Below are positions 9,738 to 23,125 of a DNA stretch of 64,000 bases, piece by piece; within the stretch, counting starts at the first letter, position 1; each line of letters begins with the position of its first letter. This stretch comes from Progne subis subis (taxonomy: Eukaryota; Chordata; Aves; Passeriformes; Hirundinidae): contig JAKJHU010000084.1 of assembly GCA_022316685.1 (NCBI GenBank), positions 326,001 to 390,000 of the forward strand, read 5' to 3'. A program made the translations under genes and the position numbers. The notes beneath the pieces were generated by a model. The model saw only the letters and a list, made by a program, of their open reading frames with translations, was not told the origin of the DNA and did not search any database.

Positions 9738-11608
9738 CATGTTTGGAATACATCTATTTGCACTACTATATCTCCCACATATCACTTTTTAAATGCTTCT
9801 AATGCTACTTGAAACACACTGGAAGTATATTTAATGTCGTTCTTACTCACTTCTATACCCAAGCATATACTGCTTTTCACTGTCCCTGTTCAACCATGAA
9901 ACAGTGATGATCTGCCTGTAGAGTGTTTCAGTCTGCCAGGATTTTATCAATGAGAGCTCATTTCACAAACAGCCACTGGAAAGGAATGAGAAAATGACAG
10001 ATTGGCAGAAGGAATTCCCAGGCTATACTTAGGATTGTCTTATAAATATCACCAGTATAGCTACAAGATTTTAAAATATCACAATCAAATTAATCAGAAA
10101 AACAAATCTTCAATAAGAATTTTAAATGTATAATTGGTACTGATACTGAATGAAGAAGTTGCCTGCTATTGCAGCTTGGTATGCCAGAAGATTCTGTGTT
10201 CAAAACATCTCAACAGCATTTCTACAAGTAGATGAGGATACGTCAGACAAACCCTTCTTGAAACACAGCCTAAAGAGAAACAATCTACTCTGCAGTTTCC
10301 AATCTAAATGTGCATAATTTGGCCTTGTATATAGATGACCTGGACGTTGGGGTTTAGGCAATAATGCAGTGTTTAGTGCACCTAGACACAAAGAGAAACA
10401 TCATTACTTTTGGACAGCTAAGTTCTTTTCATGTCGAGACAATAGCTTTCAGTGATCCAAACTCTTCTGCAGCTCCTGTTCATAAACCAGCAATATTCTG
10501 AATGGAAAGAAGGCTTTATGGAGGAACCCAGAACAATCAGGGAACTCACATCATAAAAAACCAGACCTTTGCACATGCCATCTTCACTGCTGGCTCCTGC
10601 ACCAGGAGTCTCAAGGGGAAAATCATTAGTCCTTGCAGTGGGTGTTTAGGAAACTCTCCCCTCCTATTTTCCTCTCCTTTGTTCCAGTGTCTATGTTTGG
10701 TCTTTATGCACATTGCCCTGACAGTCACAGGGTGTCTGCATGGAAAACAAGTTAGGATTGGGTTGGGGTGTGTTACAGGGCGCTCTAGGACAGGACAGTT
10801 CAGTCTATCAAACAATAAAGACATGACACAAAAACCATTCAGGGCATCTCTCAGTATTTCCTTTACCTTGGAGAATCCAACAAATCCTCTGGTGGCTGAG
10901 CACTGCTGTGAATTGGTTAGTAACAAGAGTTTTAACTTTGTTACAAATGGTACATGTAGTCAGAAAAATAGTACAGGGTGAACTAAACACTGTCTAAGTG
11001 GAGATTTAATATTGTTCATAAACAGCAGCAGGATGCCTCAAAGAGAACATGAGCACTGAAAAAAATCTCTCATTAAGATCACAATCGTAGCTAATGAATC
11101 CAGCAAAATGAATCACTTCAGAAACTTTTAAGAGAAATTAGGTCCCATTATGTTTCCAGATCCATAAATCCAGAGCACATTTTCTAATTGTCTGCCAGTT
11201 GCTCAGTTTAAAATAATTTGACATCAGTCTCTGACTGTAACCAAAACTAAAGCAGATAAGAACCTAACCTCTACCATTCCTCATATCATACCCTTAAGTA
11301 ACATCCTTTATATAGGATGTTAGGCCAATTCCTGATTCTGATTAAAAAAAGGTTATTAAAATGCAGTGAAGAGCGAACTATCCTAATAAATCACAATTAT
11401 ACTGATTATACTGTCAGTATTAAAATAACTGTGACCCTTTGTTGAAGTCACATTATACTGAACACTCAGAAATGTAAGCCTTGCACAACATGAATGATGG
11501 TAGTATGGCTTATAATGATACCTTGACTATTAATCAGCTAGGTGAATTCAAAAATTAGAAAGACTATTAGAAAGATAGGAAATAACCTAAATTAATTCTG
11601 TTGTATAC
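9738..11608. other. No recognisable feature
   Basis: Moderately AT-rich single-copy-looking DNA. The continuation of the ERV interrupted at 9653 is not present. An open frame at 10502-10981 (159 codons) has no domain that I recognise, lacks codon bias and is probably chance. Confidence 0.5.
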
Positions 11609-12235
11609 TGTTGTGTTGGTTTTGCACAGCCTGGTTTTTGGTAGCAAGGGGGCCACAGAGGTGGCTTCTGTGAGAAGCTGCTGGAAGTTTCCCCCATGTC
11701 CAGCAGAGCCAATCCCTGGTGGCTCTGAAGATGGACCTGCTGCTGGCCAAGGCTGGGCCAGAGATGATGGTAATGCCTCTGGGATTACAGATTTAAGAAG
11801 AAAATCAGAACAAAGGTGGGGGCAGTTGTAATTTTCCAGCTAGAGAAGTGGAGAAGGTATGAACATGGGAGGGAAAAACACCAAGGTCAGTGGAGAAGGA
11901 GGGGCAGGAGGTGCTCCAGGTGCTGGAGCCGAAATTCCTCTGCAGGCTGTGGTGAGACCATGGTGGAGCAGCTGTGTCCCTGCAGCCCCTGGGGATCAAC
12001 AGGGATGCAGAGATCAACCCACAGCGCGTGGGGGAGGTGCCCATGCTGGAGCAGGTGATGCCTGGAGGAGGCTGTGATCCAGTGGGAGACCCGGTGGAGA
12101 GAGGGGGCCCTGCTCCCAGGCTGGAGCAGCCTGTCCTTGGAGGACTTCACCCCGTGGAAGAGTGACCCATGCTGCATCAGTTTGCACTGTGAACTGTTGC
12201 TTGTGAGATGGAACAGAACTGTTAGTGACTTGTTT
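11609..12235 (+). mobile_element. LTR-like interspersed repeat (avian type)
   Basis: A GC-rich block with sharp composition edges in AT-rich DNA. It starts near TGTTGTGTTGGTTTTGCACA and contains the GCCTGGTTTTTGGTAGCA text. From about 11890 it carries degenerate GGAGCAG / CCCGTGGA units (11945-12165). I recognise this text style as a widespread bird interspersed repeat, probably an LTR, from general familiarity only. Boundaries are approximate and no flanking duplication was identified. Short open frames inside it are by-products. Confidence 0.5.
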
Positions 12236-14286
12236 TCAGATCTATCAGATCTATTGTCAAGTGTTGCTTATCTCCCTCATCTGAGTCTGATTTTTTTATT
12301 TTTTTATTTTTTTTTTAAATCAAAAAGTTGCAAATAACAAATCATGACACACTTAAGAGTGTCTTTTGCCACTGTGGAGTTAAGATGTGAGCAGAGGGGC
12401 ATTCAGGAAACCTGTGGCCCTTGCTGCCTACAGCCATATTTAGTGGAGCAGACCTTCTTGATGTACCTGCTCAGTACTTTCAATTTATCTTTCTGCTGAA
12501 ATAATTTCACTTTCCTTACTACTTTTTCAAACTTTATAGTGTTACTTTTGTGCTGCTCAAATTCCTTTCAATCTCTTGATTTCCTTTTGTTGGAGTCTTC
12601 TGGGAATCTTGTATTCAAGTGGCAAAAATTAACTAAACCTTCAGATGGTATTGAAATGAGATTCCTCCCCAAAAGACACCTTCAGCAGAAGGGTTTATTC
12701 ATTCCATCATGTTCTTGATAGACATTTTTCTTAATAATCTTTTAGCTACTGTACTAAGCATCAGTCATGTTGACAAGATTTAATGAGTAAGAGGCCCTGT
12801 TACAGTAATAACTTCAGAGAAAATGAAAAGATGGTCAGCTCATTATAGGTGCATCAAATTAGCAACACTGCTTGGCTAGGAGTCTGTAAAATTTACTAGT
12901 TTATAAACACTGTGAATCATGTTTGAATATTTGGTCTGATGAAGAGCATGTACTGGAGCATTTACATTGGCATTCTGGTAGTTGTATGAGTAATACAACA
13001 TCATTATTTTTGGTAATTGCTGCTCACAGTTTGGAATGAATGGCTAATAATCAGTCGTTAATAAAGTAGGACAAATCCCTAAACTGTGAGGATGTCTCCA
13101 TTTCAGCTGCAGTGACACACAGACGTGGCATGTTTAAGAGCAGGTATGGATGGTTACCTGAGCAAGCAAGATGTCCAACAGGCTTGGAAGAGATTTTGCT
13201 GGATACCATAATATTCTCTTTCCAGTGCTGCCATGCCTAAGATGCAGGTCTAGCTACTTGCATGCAGGGACATGATTCAATATTTAGAAGTGGGCTTCAT
13301 TCGGCTCTAACAGATATTCTGTTCTGGGGACATTACTGGATTTTGTATATATCCTTTCATTGTATTTATTATAAGCTTGCATCAGCACAACTGAGATCAG
13401 AATACTCATTCAACAGTCACAGCTCCATCCTAACTAAATCACTGACAAGACTGGGAAAATTGTTAAATCTTGACTTCTTAAAATTGTTCCTTTTGTGTAA
13501 GATTTTAGCAACTCTTTAAAGGAATTAAAGGCATTTGAAAAGAGCAAACATAACTTGTTTGCATGGCTTGTTTATGGAGAATATTTTATATTTCAGACAG
13601 TTCAGTTCAGAATATATTACATTTCAGACAGTTCAGCAGATACCTTGGGTAAAGACTTTATAATACATCCATTACTATTCATTCACTAGGAACTGAGCTG
13701 TAGTTAAATGGTTGTTTTCTTTAACAATGATCAGTCGTTAATAGTCTATAAGCAATAACCTTGAGGATGAACATGTGATGACTACAACACTTAGTACTTC
13801 AAGAGTATGAAAGTGTAGGTACTGCAATCCTTATATCTGTGTGGAGATTTAAAACCAAGCTATTGCAGGAAAAATATTTTGAAGAGCTTTAAACATGACA
13901 AAAACAAGCTGGGCTTTCAAATCTGTAGCTGCAATGAATTGTAACTGCTCTTGGTTTGGAAACATCACAGGCAAAACAAAGGTTGCTACAGACTCTTGCT
14001 GAGCTGAAGGCAAAAAAGCAGTATAATGTGATTTCTCCTTTTTCCCTCTAAATGTTTAATGCTAACAGCTTAAAATTCCCCATTGTATTCATATGTGCCT
14101 TACAATTACTGCAGAAGTACACAAAGTGCATTTTATATACATGTGTATAAATACATATGCAACATACATCTTATTACATGCTAGGATCCATCAAGAAAAT
14201 TTGCACTGTGTGAATTTTTGTAAAGTTTTTTTATATTAAAAAAATTATACACTTTTTCATGCAGCTTTTTTTTTTTTTTAAATACA
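12236..14286. other. No gene; low-complexity runs
   Basis: AT-rich DNA with a T-rich run at 12290-12316 and another at 14267-14279. A short direct duplication of TTTCAGACAGTTCAG occurs near 13592 and 13622. No coding or RNA gene signal. Confidence 0.5.
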
Positions 14287-14340
14287 CTGTGATTGTGTAT
14301 CAGTTTTTGATATGATACACAATCCGGTGCACAATCACAG
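14287..14340. repeat. Inverted repeat (nested hairpin)
   Basis: The outer arms CTGTGATTGTG (14287-14297) and CACAATCACAG (14330-14340) are perfect complements. An alternative inner pair is GATTGTGTATCA (14291-14302) with TGATACACAATC (14313-14324). The single-stranded form could fold two ways. No transposon terminal duplication is evident. Confidence 0.7.
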
Positions 14341-14689
14341 TCTGTATTCCACTCATGAATGAACCCATATGCTAATAGACGGAAACAAAGTGTATTTATC
14401 TAACAGGAAGCATGTGAGCATGAGAACATAGGAAATACGTGCCCTGGCCTCATAAACCCACATTTTTTAAAAAAAACCCTAGGTGTTTTTAGTTATAAAA
14501 GAATGTAAAATAATTCTCTAGGTCAGGACTTGGGAATTGCTTTAGAAAAGACAGAGACCTATCAGAAAGTTAGTTAGAATATTAGCATCTATTCTGACTA
14601 CTAAAATTTTTAGCTGTGACTTTGGGAAGTACTATATAAAACTCCGTAAATTTCTTGTAAGTGGGTCCTTTTTCTTCTTTCTTTTAGCT

Positions 14690-15840
14690 TGAAAGAGACA
14701 AGTAACATCGAGTTGGGCTGCTGCTCCCCCTTTTTGGGAGGGAGCTGGCCTGAGGCCTGGCTGGATTCCATCGGCTCCCGGGTGAAGGGGTGGGAAGGAG
14801 AGATTGCTGCTTTACAACAGCTACTTTCTTCAGACTTCTCTGGAGCAAGGAGAGATCTCTGCCGGGCCCTGATAAGAGCTGTGGGCACCATTTAGGCTGA
14901 AGCCACCCCGATTTACACCGAGGGGTGGGCTGAGGAGGCATTTATGATCCTGCCTGGGTTTTTGTGATCCTGGACTGCCCAGGTGCTCCGATCTCTGATG
15001 TTTCTGTGGGTTCTTCCTCCCTCATCAGCTCGGCCAGAGCTACAGAGAGAGAGAGAGAGAGACAAAGACTCTGAGCACATTTAACTCGTTCTTAGCAACA
15101 TGAAGCTTCCAGAGCTCAGCCCTTCTCTGAGAGAGAAAAGAAAAGGACGGAGTGAACATAACGAACAACAGCATGAAGTCAGCAGCAAGAGTGAAAAGAC
15201 TATTAGGACAGAGGGTTGAAGAGTTACTTGTTCTATTCTTACTTAAGCCATGGAAATGAACTCTATATTTAAATCATTCCTTTAAATCATAGGAAAGATA
15301 TGCATTAGGGGAGATAATTATTTTAATTTGTGTGTAGATTTAAGCAAAGGTGTTTGTGATGAACTAAGTAATATCCTATAAGATGCTTAAACAGAGATAA
15401 AGATGAGAAGCCCCCTGCGCCAGTGAAAAAGTGAGAAGATATCTCTGTACCTTAAGGTAAAAAAAATCCTTTGCTTTAGAGTTATTTATCTTTAAAAAGT
15501 GACACCCCAGTATGCAAAAGTCTAAGACCCATGACCCATAAGCAGCTTGGGAAACTGCTCCTGGGAGGGTCACAAAGGCAGGTTTCTCCAGGCGGTTGTT
15601 TTTGTGACAGTTTAAAACCCACGAGAGAACTGTTCTAAGTTGTCAGTGGGATCCATGACTCTAAAAGATACTCTTCCCCTAAAGAATTAATAAAAGACTA
15701 TTGTCAGATAGTGAAACTGACTGAAAATTACAAGTTTTATCTCTTTATGCTGTTTTGTAAGAAAGTGAACAGTTTGTAAAGGGAGAAAAGAGTGTTTTTA
15801 AAGTTTCATTCTGTTTTAGTTTTTTTTCTATTCTTTTAGT
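14690..15840 (+). repeat. Diverged interspersed repeat, copy 1 (pairs with 63176-64000)
   Basis: Two stretches align by eye with the right end of the window. The block 15120-15220 (GAGAGAAAAGAAAAGGACGG region) pairs with about 63400-63500. The block 15655-15835 (GTGAAACTGACTGAAAATTA and TTTGTAAAGGGAGAAAAGAG) pairs with 63840-64000. A GC-richer head (14690-15010) and a (GA)n tract near 15046 are included tentatively. It is most likely an old ERV or LTR family member in plus orientation. It is not coding. Confidence 0.55.
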
Positions 15841-18800
15841 GTATGTTAATGAACGATTTGTTAATTTTAAAGTTAAGCCTGCTTTGTTTTTCTCCTAATC
15901 TCTCTCCCACAAAAAGAGTAAATACCAAACCCAAAATTTAGTAAATGTAAAACCACTACACTAGCTTTAGTAACAACAGTGAAAACTGAGAGACACACAG
16001 AGAAAATATTCCACAGTATTTGGGAGAGAAATTGAAGTATGCTGTGGCACTGCAAGGTATGAGATGCAAATGGACATATTTTGATAGTTTCAAATACATT
16101 TAAGAAGTTACAATTTCACTGAATTGAACTTTAAAATACCAACCAGACATTAGTACTTGTAGTACATTTTTGTCATTAATTTTATTTATAAAACAAGCAA
16201 TCTTGATATACTTTCAATCATAGAAATGATATTTTTTTATTTGAAAGTTAACAACCTTTTAAAATTATTGAGCCAGATAATACCAAAATTAACTCAAAAG
16301 TGACTTCCACTGGATTTTCATGATCTACCAAAATTCTCCTCAGTCTTTTCCTGATAAACAAGCATACTGGCACAAAAATTACTAGAAGCACAATTTCCAG
16401 TTTGCAAGAGAATTGTTTCTGATGACCTGTTCCCATCAGGATGAAAACTTGCTCTGACACAAGTTTTATTTGCTTGCACCCCCTAAAATTCTGAAACACA
16501 AATCTGCCTCCTTGTACTATTTTATAATTAACTTATTTTCAGTGCCTGCAAATTGGTCTGAAGCATATATCTATTTTATCCACAAAATAAAAGCCAAATT
16601 ATCTCCAGCTTTCTTTTCCTGCTAAAAGTTATAGTTAACTAGTGCTTGGGCTTTGTCATAAACCAAAGGAATCGAGAAAACTCAACATGAATATTGGTCT
16701 TTAATAGGTGACATTTATAAATGCATGAAGGTGAAAAAAACCCCAAAGTATTAAATACAGTCCATTTTAATATTCATGGACCTTTCATTGAAAAATCTCA
16801 AAGCAAATAAAGACTGTCAGTCTTTATAAGACTTAAGGTTTTAAGTCCCTTAAGACTTTAACACTTTGGTGTCCAGTAATCAAGCTGAATGTTAACATAT
16901 AACTGCTGCCTCAAAATTTTACTATTACACTCTTAGGAATTGAATCTTTTAACCTGTAAACTGAAATGGTAAAAATAAAGTTATGGTCTATTTCAATTTA
17001 ATAAAGTTCTTTGTTTCCATAATTAATATTCTTCCTCTTCATTCAACACAGAATATGTTACCCTTAAACCAATTATATATAATAATTAGCACATTTTGAG
17101 CTTTATAGTTATCCTCATAATATACTATTGAGTTTTCTTAAAAAACAAATTATTTAAATTATTTTTAAAATATATAATTTCAAAATCCAATTTATATCTA
17201 CACTTTGATGGATAAACTATAATATTGATGTTATTTATGTTAATTACATTTTAATTCTTAAAATATTACCTGACCTTTCCTCACTGAACTAAGTGAAAAG
17301 GCAACTCAATCACATGAATTCAGGGACACTGTTCTCACTGTACTACTTTTAGAATGGCCATGTAAGAACACTGTAAACTGTATAAGTGGTGCAAGTGGTC
17401 AGATATGGATAAAGGGTTATGGGCAAAGAAGCCCTAAATCAATTGTTTTCAAACCCTAATTTCTGCTGCAGGACTTTGAATTTAGGGAATGAGTCAGCGC
17501 TATCAGGAGTCACGGTGATGTCAGAGAAAAGGCAGCAAACCATGACAGTCACACCTTCCATTTTTTTCCTTTTTTAAATGGGTCTTTACTGCAAGAAGAA
17601 TAAATTCCTGCATGAAAATCCTGGCCAGATACAGATTTTTCCAAAGAACTTAATAAGAGCTACTGAAGGAAGGAATGATTCCTGTCCTTTTAATCAGTAA
17701 AATAAAGCGTAAGTGCAAAGTACTGCTGTTAAATATTTCCCAAAGGGTAGATATATCTATTTCCAAATATTAGTAACCAGAAAGCCTTTCCTATTCTGGG
17801 AAAAGTATCCAAAGAAAGATTTTAAAATCTAGAGAATCCATAAATCTCTTTGGAGTTCAGCTATCACTATTAATTAGTTCTGCATGCATAGGTGAATGAA
17901 GTCCATTAGGGCAAACACTTCAGAAACTTAGCTTGAATATAAGGCAAAAGTGGCAAATAATTGCAGTCTCATGAACGTTTGGATAGTTTTTTAGATGGTA
18001 AGAATTGTATGCAAATAAAGAAACTCCTTCCTGTCAGTGATAACAGTAAATTGCACTACTAATCTCTGGAATAAAGCACTTTATTTTCTATTTTTCTGCT
18101 ACTCTGGCTGCTGCTGAAATGATCCTAAATTTGCTCTAGAGAGAAAAATTCATCCATGGTAAGAACTGCTTTTGTTACAACCAGGAAAAGGATCAATTGG
18201 AAGAGTATTTTCCCTGGTCAAGAACACATTGACACTATCATGTTGGTCATTTAAATTTACAAATAGGACAAAATCAAGTCTTCACTTGTGCTTTCTAGAC
18301 ACACATAAATAACTGAAGAAACTCTAGTTTAATAATTAATAGCAGTGGTATTTCTGCTTCTATTTCTTGAGATTTCCCTTCACTTTCAACAATATGCTCA
18401 ATTTAAACATAAAGGTTTATGAACTTCAGATGTACCACCAAGAAAAAAAAGGCAAAGAAAACCCCAAACCAGAAATTTCCAAAATAAGTCATTAAACTGT
18501 GATTTGAAATAAGAATAGCTCTTAAGTTTAATTAATTATATTTGATTAATAGTTTTAATTTAATTTAGTCTCTTCACTCTCCCCTCCAAAGTCACAGAGC
18601 TGTTGCCTATTTCACAATTCCTTATGCTTTTTCTTACTCATTCTACAACTTCTAGTGATGGACTATCAAATTCTGTATTTATGAGAGCATGCTACAAACG
18701 TATGCATTTAATCCCATATTTTGGAAGATGTCTCTAATACCGGTATTACTTATTAATTTTACCTCCTTATTTTTAGATACTGGTAGAAAAATAATCCCTT

Positions 18801-21539
18801 TAAATGTTTTAAAGTAAAAGTGAAATTTGCAATTAAAAATACTGTACATATTTTCCAAACTAGACATTTTTTATCGCCAAGGTTGTCTATCAAATATTTT
18901 TATCGGGTAGTTTTTTATACAGTGGACATGAAAGAGGAGAAATATAATGTCTTTGATGTTACTAAATGCACTTCCAGATATACTTACGTGACTTTGATTT
19001 CCATGTTCATACTTCAATGTAAAAAGACATTGCTATGTATTTCATTTAAGTCCTGTAATTAGTAGTGTTTTTCCCGAAAAACTATTTTATACATGGACAT
19101 ATCTGCCAGGCTTCTTCAAAATAATATAAGCCTGCAAGGGAAAAAATTATCTAGATTAGTCTTAGTTGCTAGGAAAAAAAACCTCTCTAAGAATTAAAGA
19201 TGTGTTATTACATCATAGCATTTAACATATTCTTAGTATAATACAATCTTTGAACATTATTTTTACTATCATAAACATCAGTACTTAATTTTCAAACCCT
19301 TATATGCTTCACCCTATACCAATCATTTATAAATCTACATACCACAGCAAATATAGATAATATAGATGTTAAGTAATTTAACACATGGTTTTAGCAGTAA
19401 TCATAAACTGTCTCTTGAAGTGCACTATAATTTTTGTTCAGTTAGTGGTTAGAAGGTACTCTTAAGGCAAAAATTTACTGAGACAGAAGTTTATGTTGGT
19501 TCTAGCACTGTTTAACTTGCTTCAAACTTTGCAATTTACTTCGAAAACCCTGGACTTTTAAGCACTGGTGCAAGTTGTTCAGAGACTGGGATTATCATAA
19601 TTATTTTACAAGACATTTCAAAGCAGCACCTGAACTGTACTTTTACAAGTTACTGAAATACCTCTAAATCCCTGTTTTTCAGAATTCAAGCTTTATCTTC
19701 CTTTCCAATATCTTTAAGGTGAAGGAGATTTAGATTAGACATGGGGAAGAAATCCTTCCCTGTGGGGACAGGTTCATCACAGCCTTTGCTTCATCCCACA
19801 TGGGTAAAGCCAACAATCTCCTGTCACTGCGAACTGGAGGATAATCCTTTATGCATGAAAATATGAAGGAAACAAGACTTTTTTGAATTTTATTTCTTGT
19901 GGAGAGCATTTGTATTACTGGTATTTTTGCCCAGCGTTCTGTAACAGCTTTCTTGCCAATATCAACCTCAGTAGAAAATCCAGTTCCATGGGGAGTCGTA
20001 GTAATTTGACAAAAGTATAGGAACACATGTGGGAAGGAAATAACACCTATGCAAATTTGAGAGGAATACAAGGAATTTATTTCTTATGATGGACACATGG
20101 ACAAATGGAAACTAGATAATGCAACTAATTAGGATTTTTTTTAAAAAAAAATTAACAACTACAAGTGACTGTTAAAATGAATCTTTTTCCAAGATTTGAT
20201 TCAGATTAATCATTTTTATATGAAAATAGACTGTGTGGTTGTTTGAATTTAAACACTTGCGTGCATGCTTCTAATGTAACTGCTAAATTGGATAATCAGG
20301 TAGAGAGATTGCTGGATCTAGTAGAGAATTAAGAACAGGATTAGAAAACGGATGGTTAAATAAGACACTGAAAGAACCTCCATATTCTCTGACTGGTTGA
20401 GTTTTTTCAAAGTATGATTGTAACTGTACTAACAACTGTGATTATGATGCTTCAAGCTGCATGAAAAACATGATTGCTAATGCAAGGTGAGGAACTTAGG
20501 TGAGGTTAGCAAAGAAGCTAAGCAAGGCTTAGGAAGGGTTGAAGGGAAAAACAAGCTTCCCAAGCCTTAAAGGAGGAGAATGTTGCCAGATGAATCTGGC
20601 AAAATTAAGAATATCTGCTTCTCAACACTACATTGGATTTAAAGACTGTATTTTTACTGGCTTCTGGTAACAAGACCAAGTTGTCAGATTTTTGATTTTT
20701 GTAAAAGAGAGAAGAGAGTGGCAAAGAAAATTACATGCCTGTCTACAACCATTTTGTATTTTGCCATCACAGACAGCCCTTGGGATTTAGTGTTTTTGAA
20801 GGACTGATACCCAGTTCGACTGGTATGTACAGAAGTAAGGATGAAACTGCAAGGAACAGAAGGATTTTTGCCAACAGGTGGGTTTTCTTCTGTAGAAGAA
20901 ACATGGAGGTTCACCCTACAGCCATTTTTTATACAGTAGAAAAAGGAATAGCATAATATGTATGTTTATATGCCACTGTACCGGCTAAGTAGTCTGAAGA
21001 ACAACCATATTTTTCTTTCTCCCTGAGGAACTATTTAAGTCAGAAGAAGAATAAAATGCGTTTTAATTTCACCACTTGTGCCATCATCTATATCTCTGAG
21101 TCTTCTCAGATAATTTAAAGACCATTTTGGAAAACTGAAAAAGAAAAGAAGATTAAAAAAATTAGTCTTAATCTTCAACGAAATAGAGAACAGTTGTCCT
21201 GGATGAATCAATGAGCCTGTCATGTACTTGATACATTGCCATTAATTTCATGTGACTGGAATAAATCTCATTTGCACCTTCTCTTTCCCCTATGGCTATA
21301 GCTAATTTATCCATCCTCCCTAAACACTAGTCTCACAAAACATAAAATGTACAGCTGCGCACACTAGAGTTTCATGTAATGTGTGAGGGTTGCTGCTGAG
21401 CTTTGCAAATTCCATAACTTCTTCTAGTTGCATTATTTAGAGCAGGTGAAGAGGGTGATCCATTAGAGGAAGAGAAACCATTATCCTCTATTATCTTGAC
21501 ATCAATTGCTTTTATCACACATTGGTATTAAAACCATTT
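15841..21539. other. No gene recognised in 5.7 kb of AT-rich DNA
   Basis: Uniformly AT-rich, with short open frames only (longest 113 codons, minus strand, at 19730-20071, no recognisable domain). No tandem repeats, no recognisable transposon ends and no RNA gene were seen. It could be intronic or intergenic. Confidence 0.5.
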
Positions 21540-21735
21540 GCTCAGTAAAAGGTCACGGCCTCAGCTGCACAAATGGGCCTTGTTTTGTATGGTGCTTGAA
21601 CTATCAACTAACTGGATTGTGCAAGGCATTTGGCACTATTTCACACGACATACTTGTCTCTAAATTTGAGGCACGTGGATTTGATGGATCACTTACTGGA
21701 CATGGCATTGGCTGGATGGTCAAACTCTGAATGTT
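21540..21735 (+). mobile_element. CR1 LINE fragment (reverse transcriptase)
   Basis: The plus-strand translation contains KAFGTISHDILVSKFEARG and GIGWMV, corresponding to the conserved FDTVSHDIL ... DGSLIRWIKNWL region of CR1-type non-LTR reverse transcriptase. The frame closes at 21728-21730. It is a short 5'-truncated and decayed piece. The 3' end of a CR1 in the same orientation appears again at 22500-23125, so these may be parts of one copy with foreign or unaligned DNA between (21736-22499, nothing recognised). Confidence 0.75.
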
Positions 21736-22499
21736 ATGGTCTAAATATATAGTCTGTGTCCCCTTTTTCTTCAACTAATACTGCACTATATCCTTTTTAG
21801 TTTCTATCCAATTAGCATGCAGTCAAAACAGATACCATTGGAAATACTTCCCCTAATGTTCATGTACTTCAAATTATGCCAGTGCAAACCAATCATACAC
21901 CATACAAATTTACAATCCTACACCATTTACAAATTTAGGTTGTGGGAAGAGTTTTAAAAACTTATATGGTCTACATTTCTGTTCCTCAATTGTGTTATTT
22001 ATAATCCCACAGACAAAGAATTTCTAGACTGGTGGCCCAAAGCTAAGCTTTAAATACATCATTAGGTGTCTATAGAAATAAAAGACATTGTAGTTATAAA
22101 TGATGTTCTGTTCTTGTCGGCCTCAAACGCATTATATAACATGAAAATACATAATAACATTGCTAACAGAGGATTTTACAACTCTGCAAACTGTGTATTT
22201 TCCAACAATGCAGTACCATGTAATGGATCTTTATATACCTCTATAAAATTTGAAATCCAGCATGTTTTTTGCTAGCTTTTGTTCAGAGTGGAGATTGTAA
22301 TCTAGATTAAGCCTATCCCAGAGGTTACTACAAATGCTGATGTAACTAACATAATTTTCAATACTTTTTAGACATTAACTGTCACCCTTTTTACCTTTTA
22401 GTTCTGGAAGATTTAGAAACTTTAGAGAAACTGCACATAAAATCTACATGGGGACTGAATTAGCAGAATATAAACTGGATGGAAATCTTCCTGACCTTT

Positions 22500-23125
22500 A
22501 GGGTTTAAGGGGTGCTGATCAGTAACAAAGTGTCCAAGTAGGGGTCAGATGTCAATAGTGTCATTCTGGGATGGATACAGGGGTTAGCAGCAGTGAACAA
22601 TTTGAGGAGTTACTTAACAACAGCAGGATGGTGTGTACTCTCAGTTCGTGCGCAATATCCATGAACTCTCTGTGAAGGAGACTTAGGGAAGGGACAATTT
22701 TAGAGGCTGGAGGAATGGGTTGATGGGGATGGTCGAATGAAAAAAACCCACAATGTTGTGCCTCTCAGGTGGCATGAGATGGAGTCAGGGGCAGCTGGGC
22801 AAAAAAAGTAGCTTAGCAGAAAAGGACCTAAAGGTTCTGGTGGACAAGTCAATCAGGAGCCAACATGTGGTTCCCAGCTGAAAGTATGAGAGACCATGGG
22901 CATCAACTGGAACATAAGAAATTCCATCTCAAAATAAGGAAAATATATTGTGATGATGGTGGTCAAACACTGGAACAGATGGTCTGGAGGTGAGGAATCT
23001 CTGTCCCTGGAGATACTCAGGAGAAATTCATCTGGACAAGAACCTGATGTAGCTGAACCTATTTTGAGCAGAACTAGAGAGCTCTGAGGTGCCTTCTAAC
23101 CCATACTGTTGACTTGTTTTTTGTC
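22500..23125 (+). mobile_element. CR1 LINE 3' region
   Basis: The text GAAAAGGACCTAAAGGTTCTGGTGGAC is recognisable, as are GGAACATAAGAAATTCCATCT and CACTGGAACAGATGGTCTGGAGGTG. TCCCTGGAGATACTCAG and a CTGAGGTGCCTTCTAACCC-like end are also present. They occur in the order typical of CR1 ORF2 end and 3' UTR, with internal deletions. It is dead and fairly diverged. Confidence 0.8.

Noticed and set aside
10502..10981. 159-codon plus-strand frame as a host gene
   Set aside because: No recognisable domain, overlapped by antisense frames of similar length, ordinary AT-rich context; consistent with chance.
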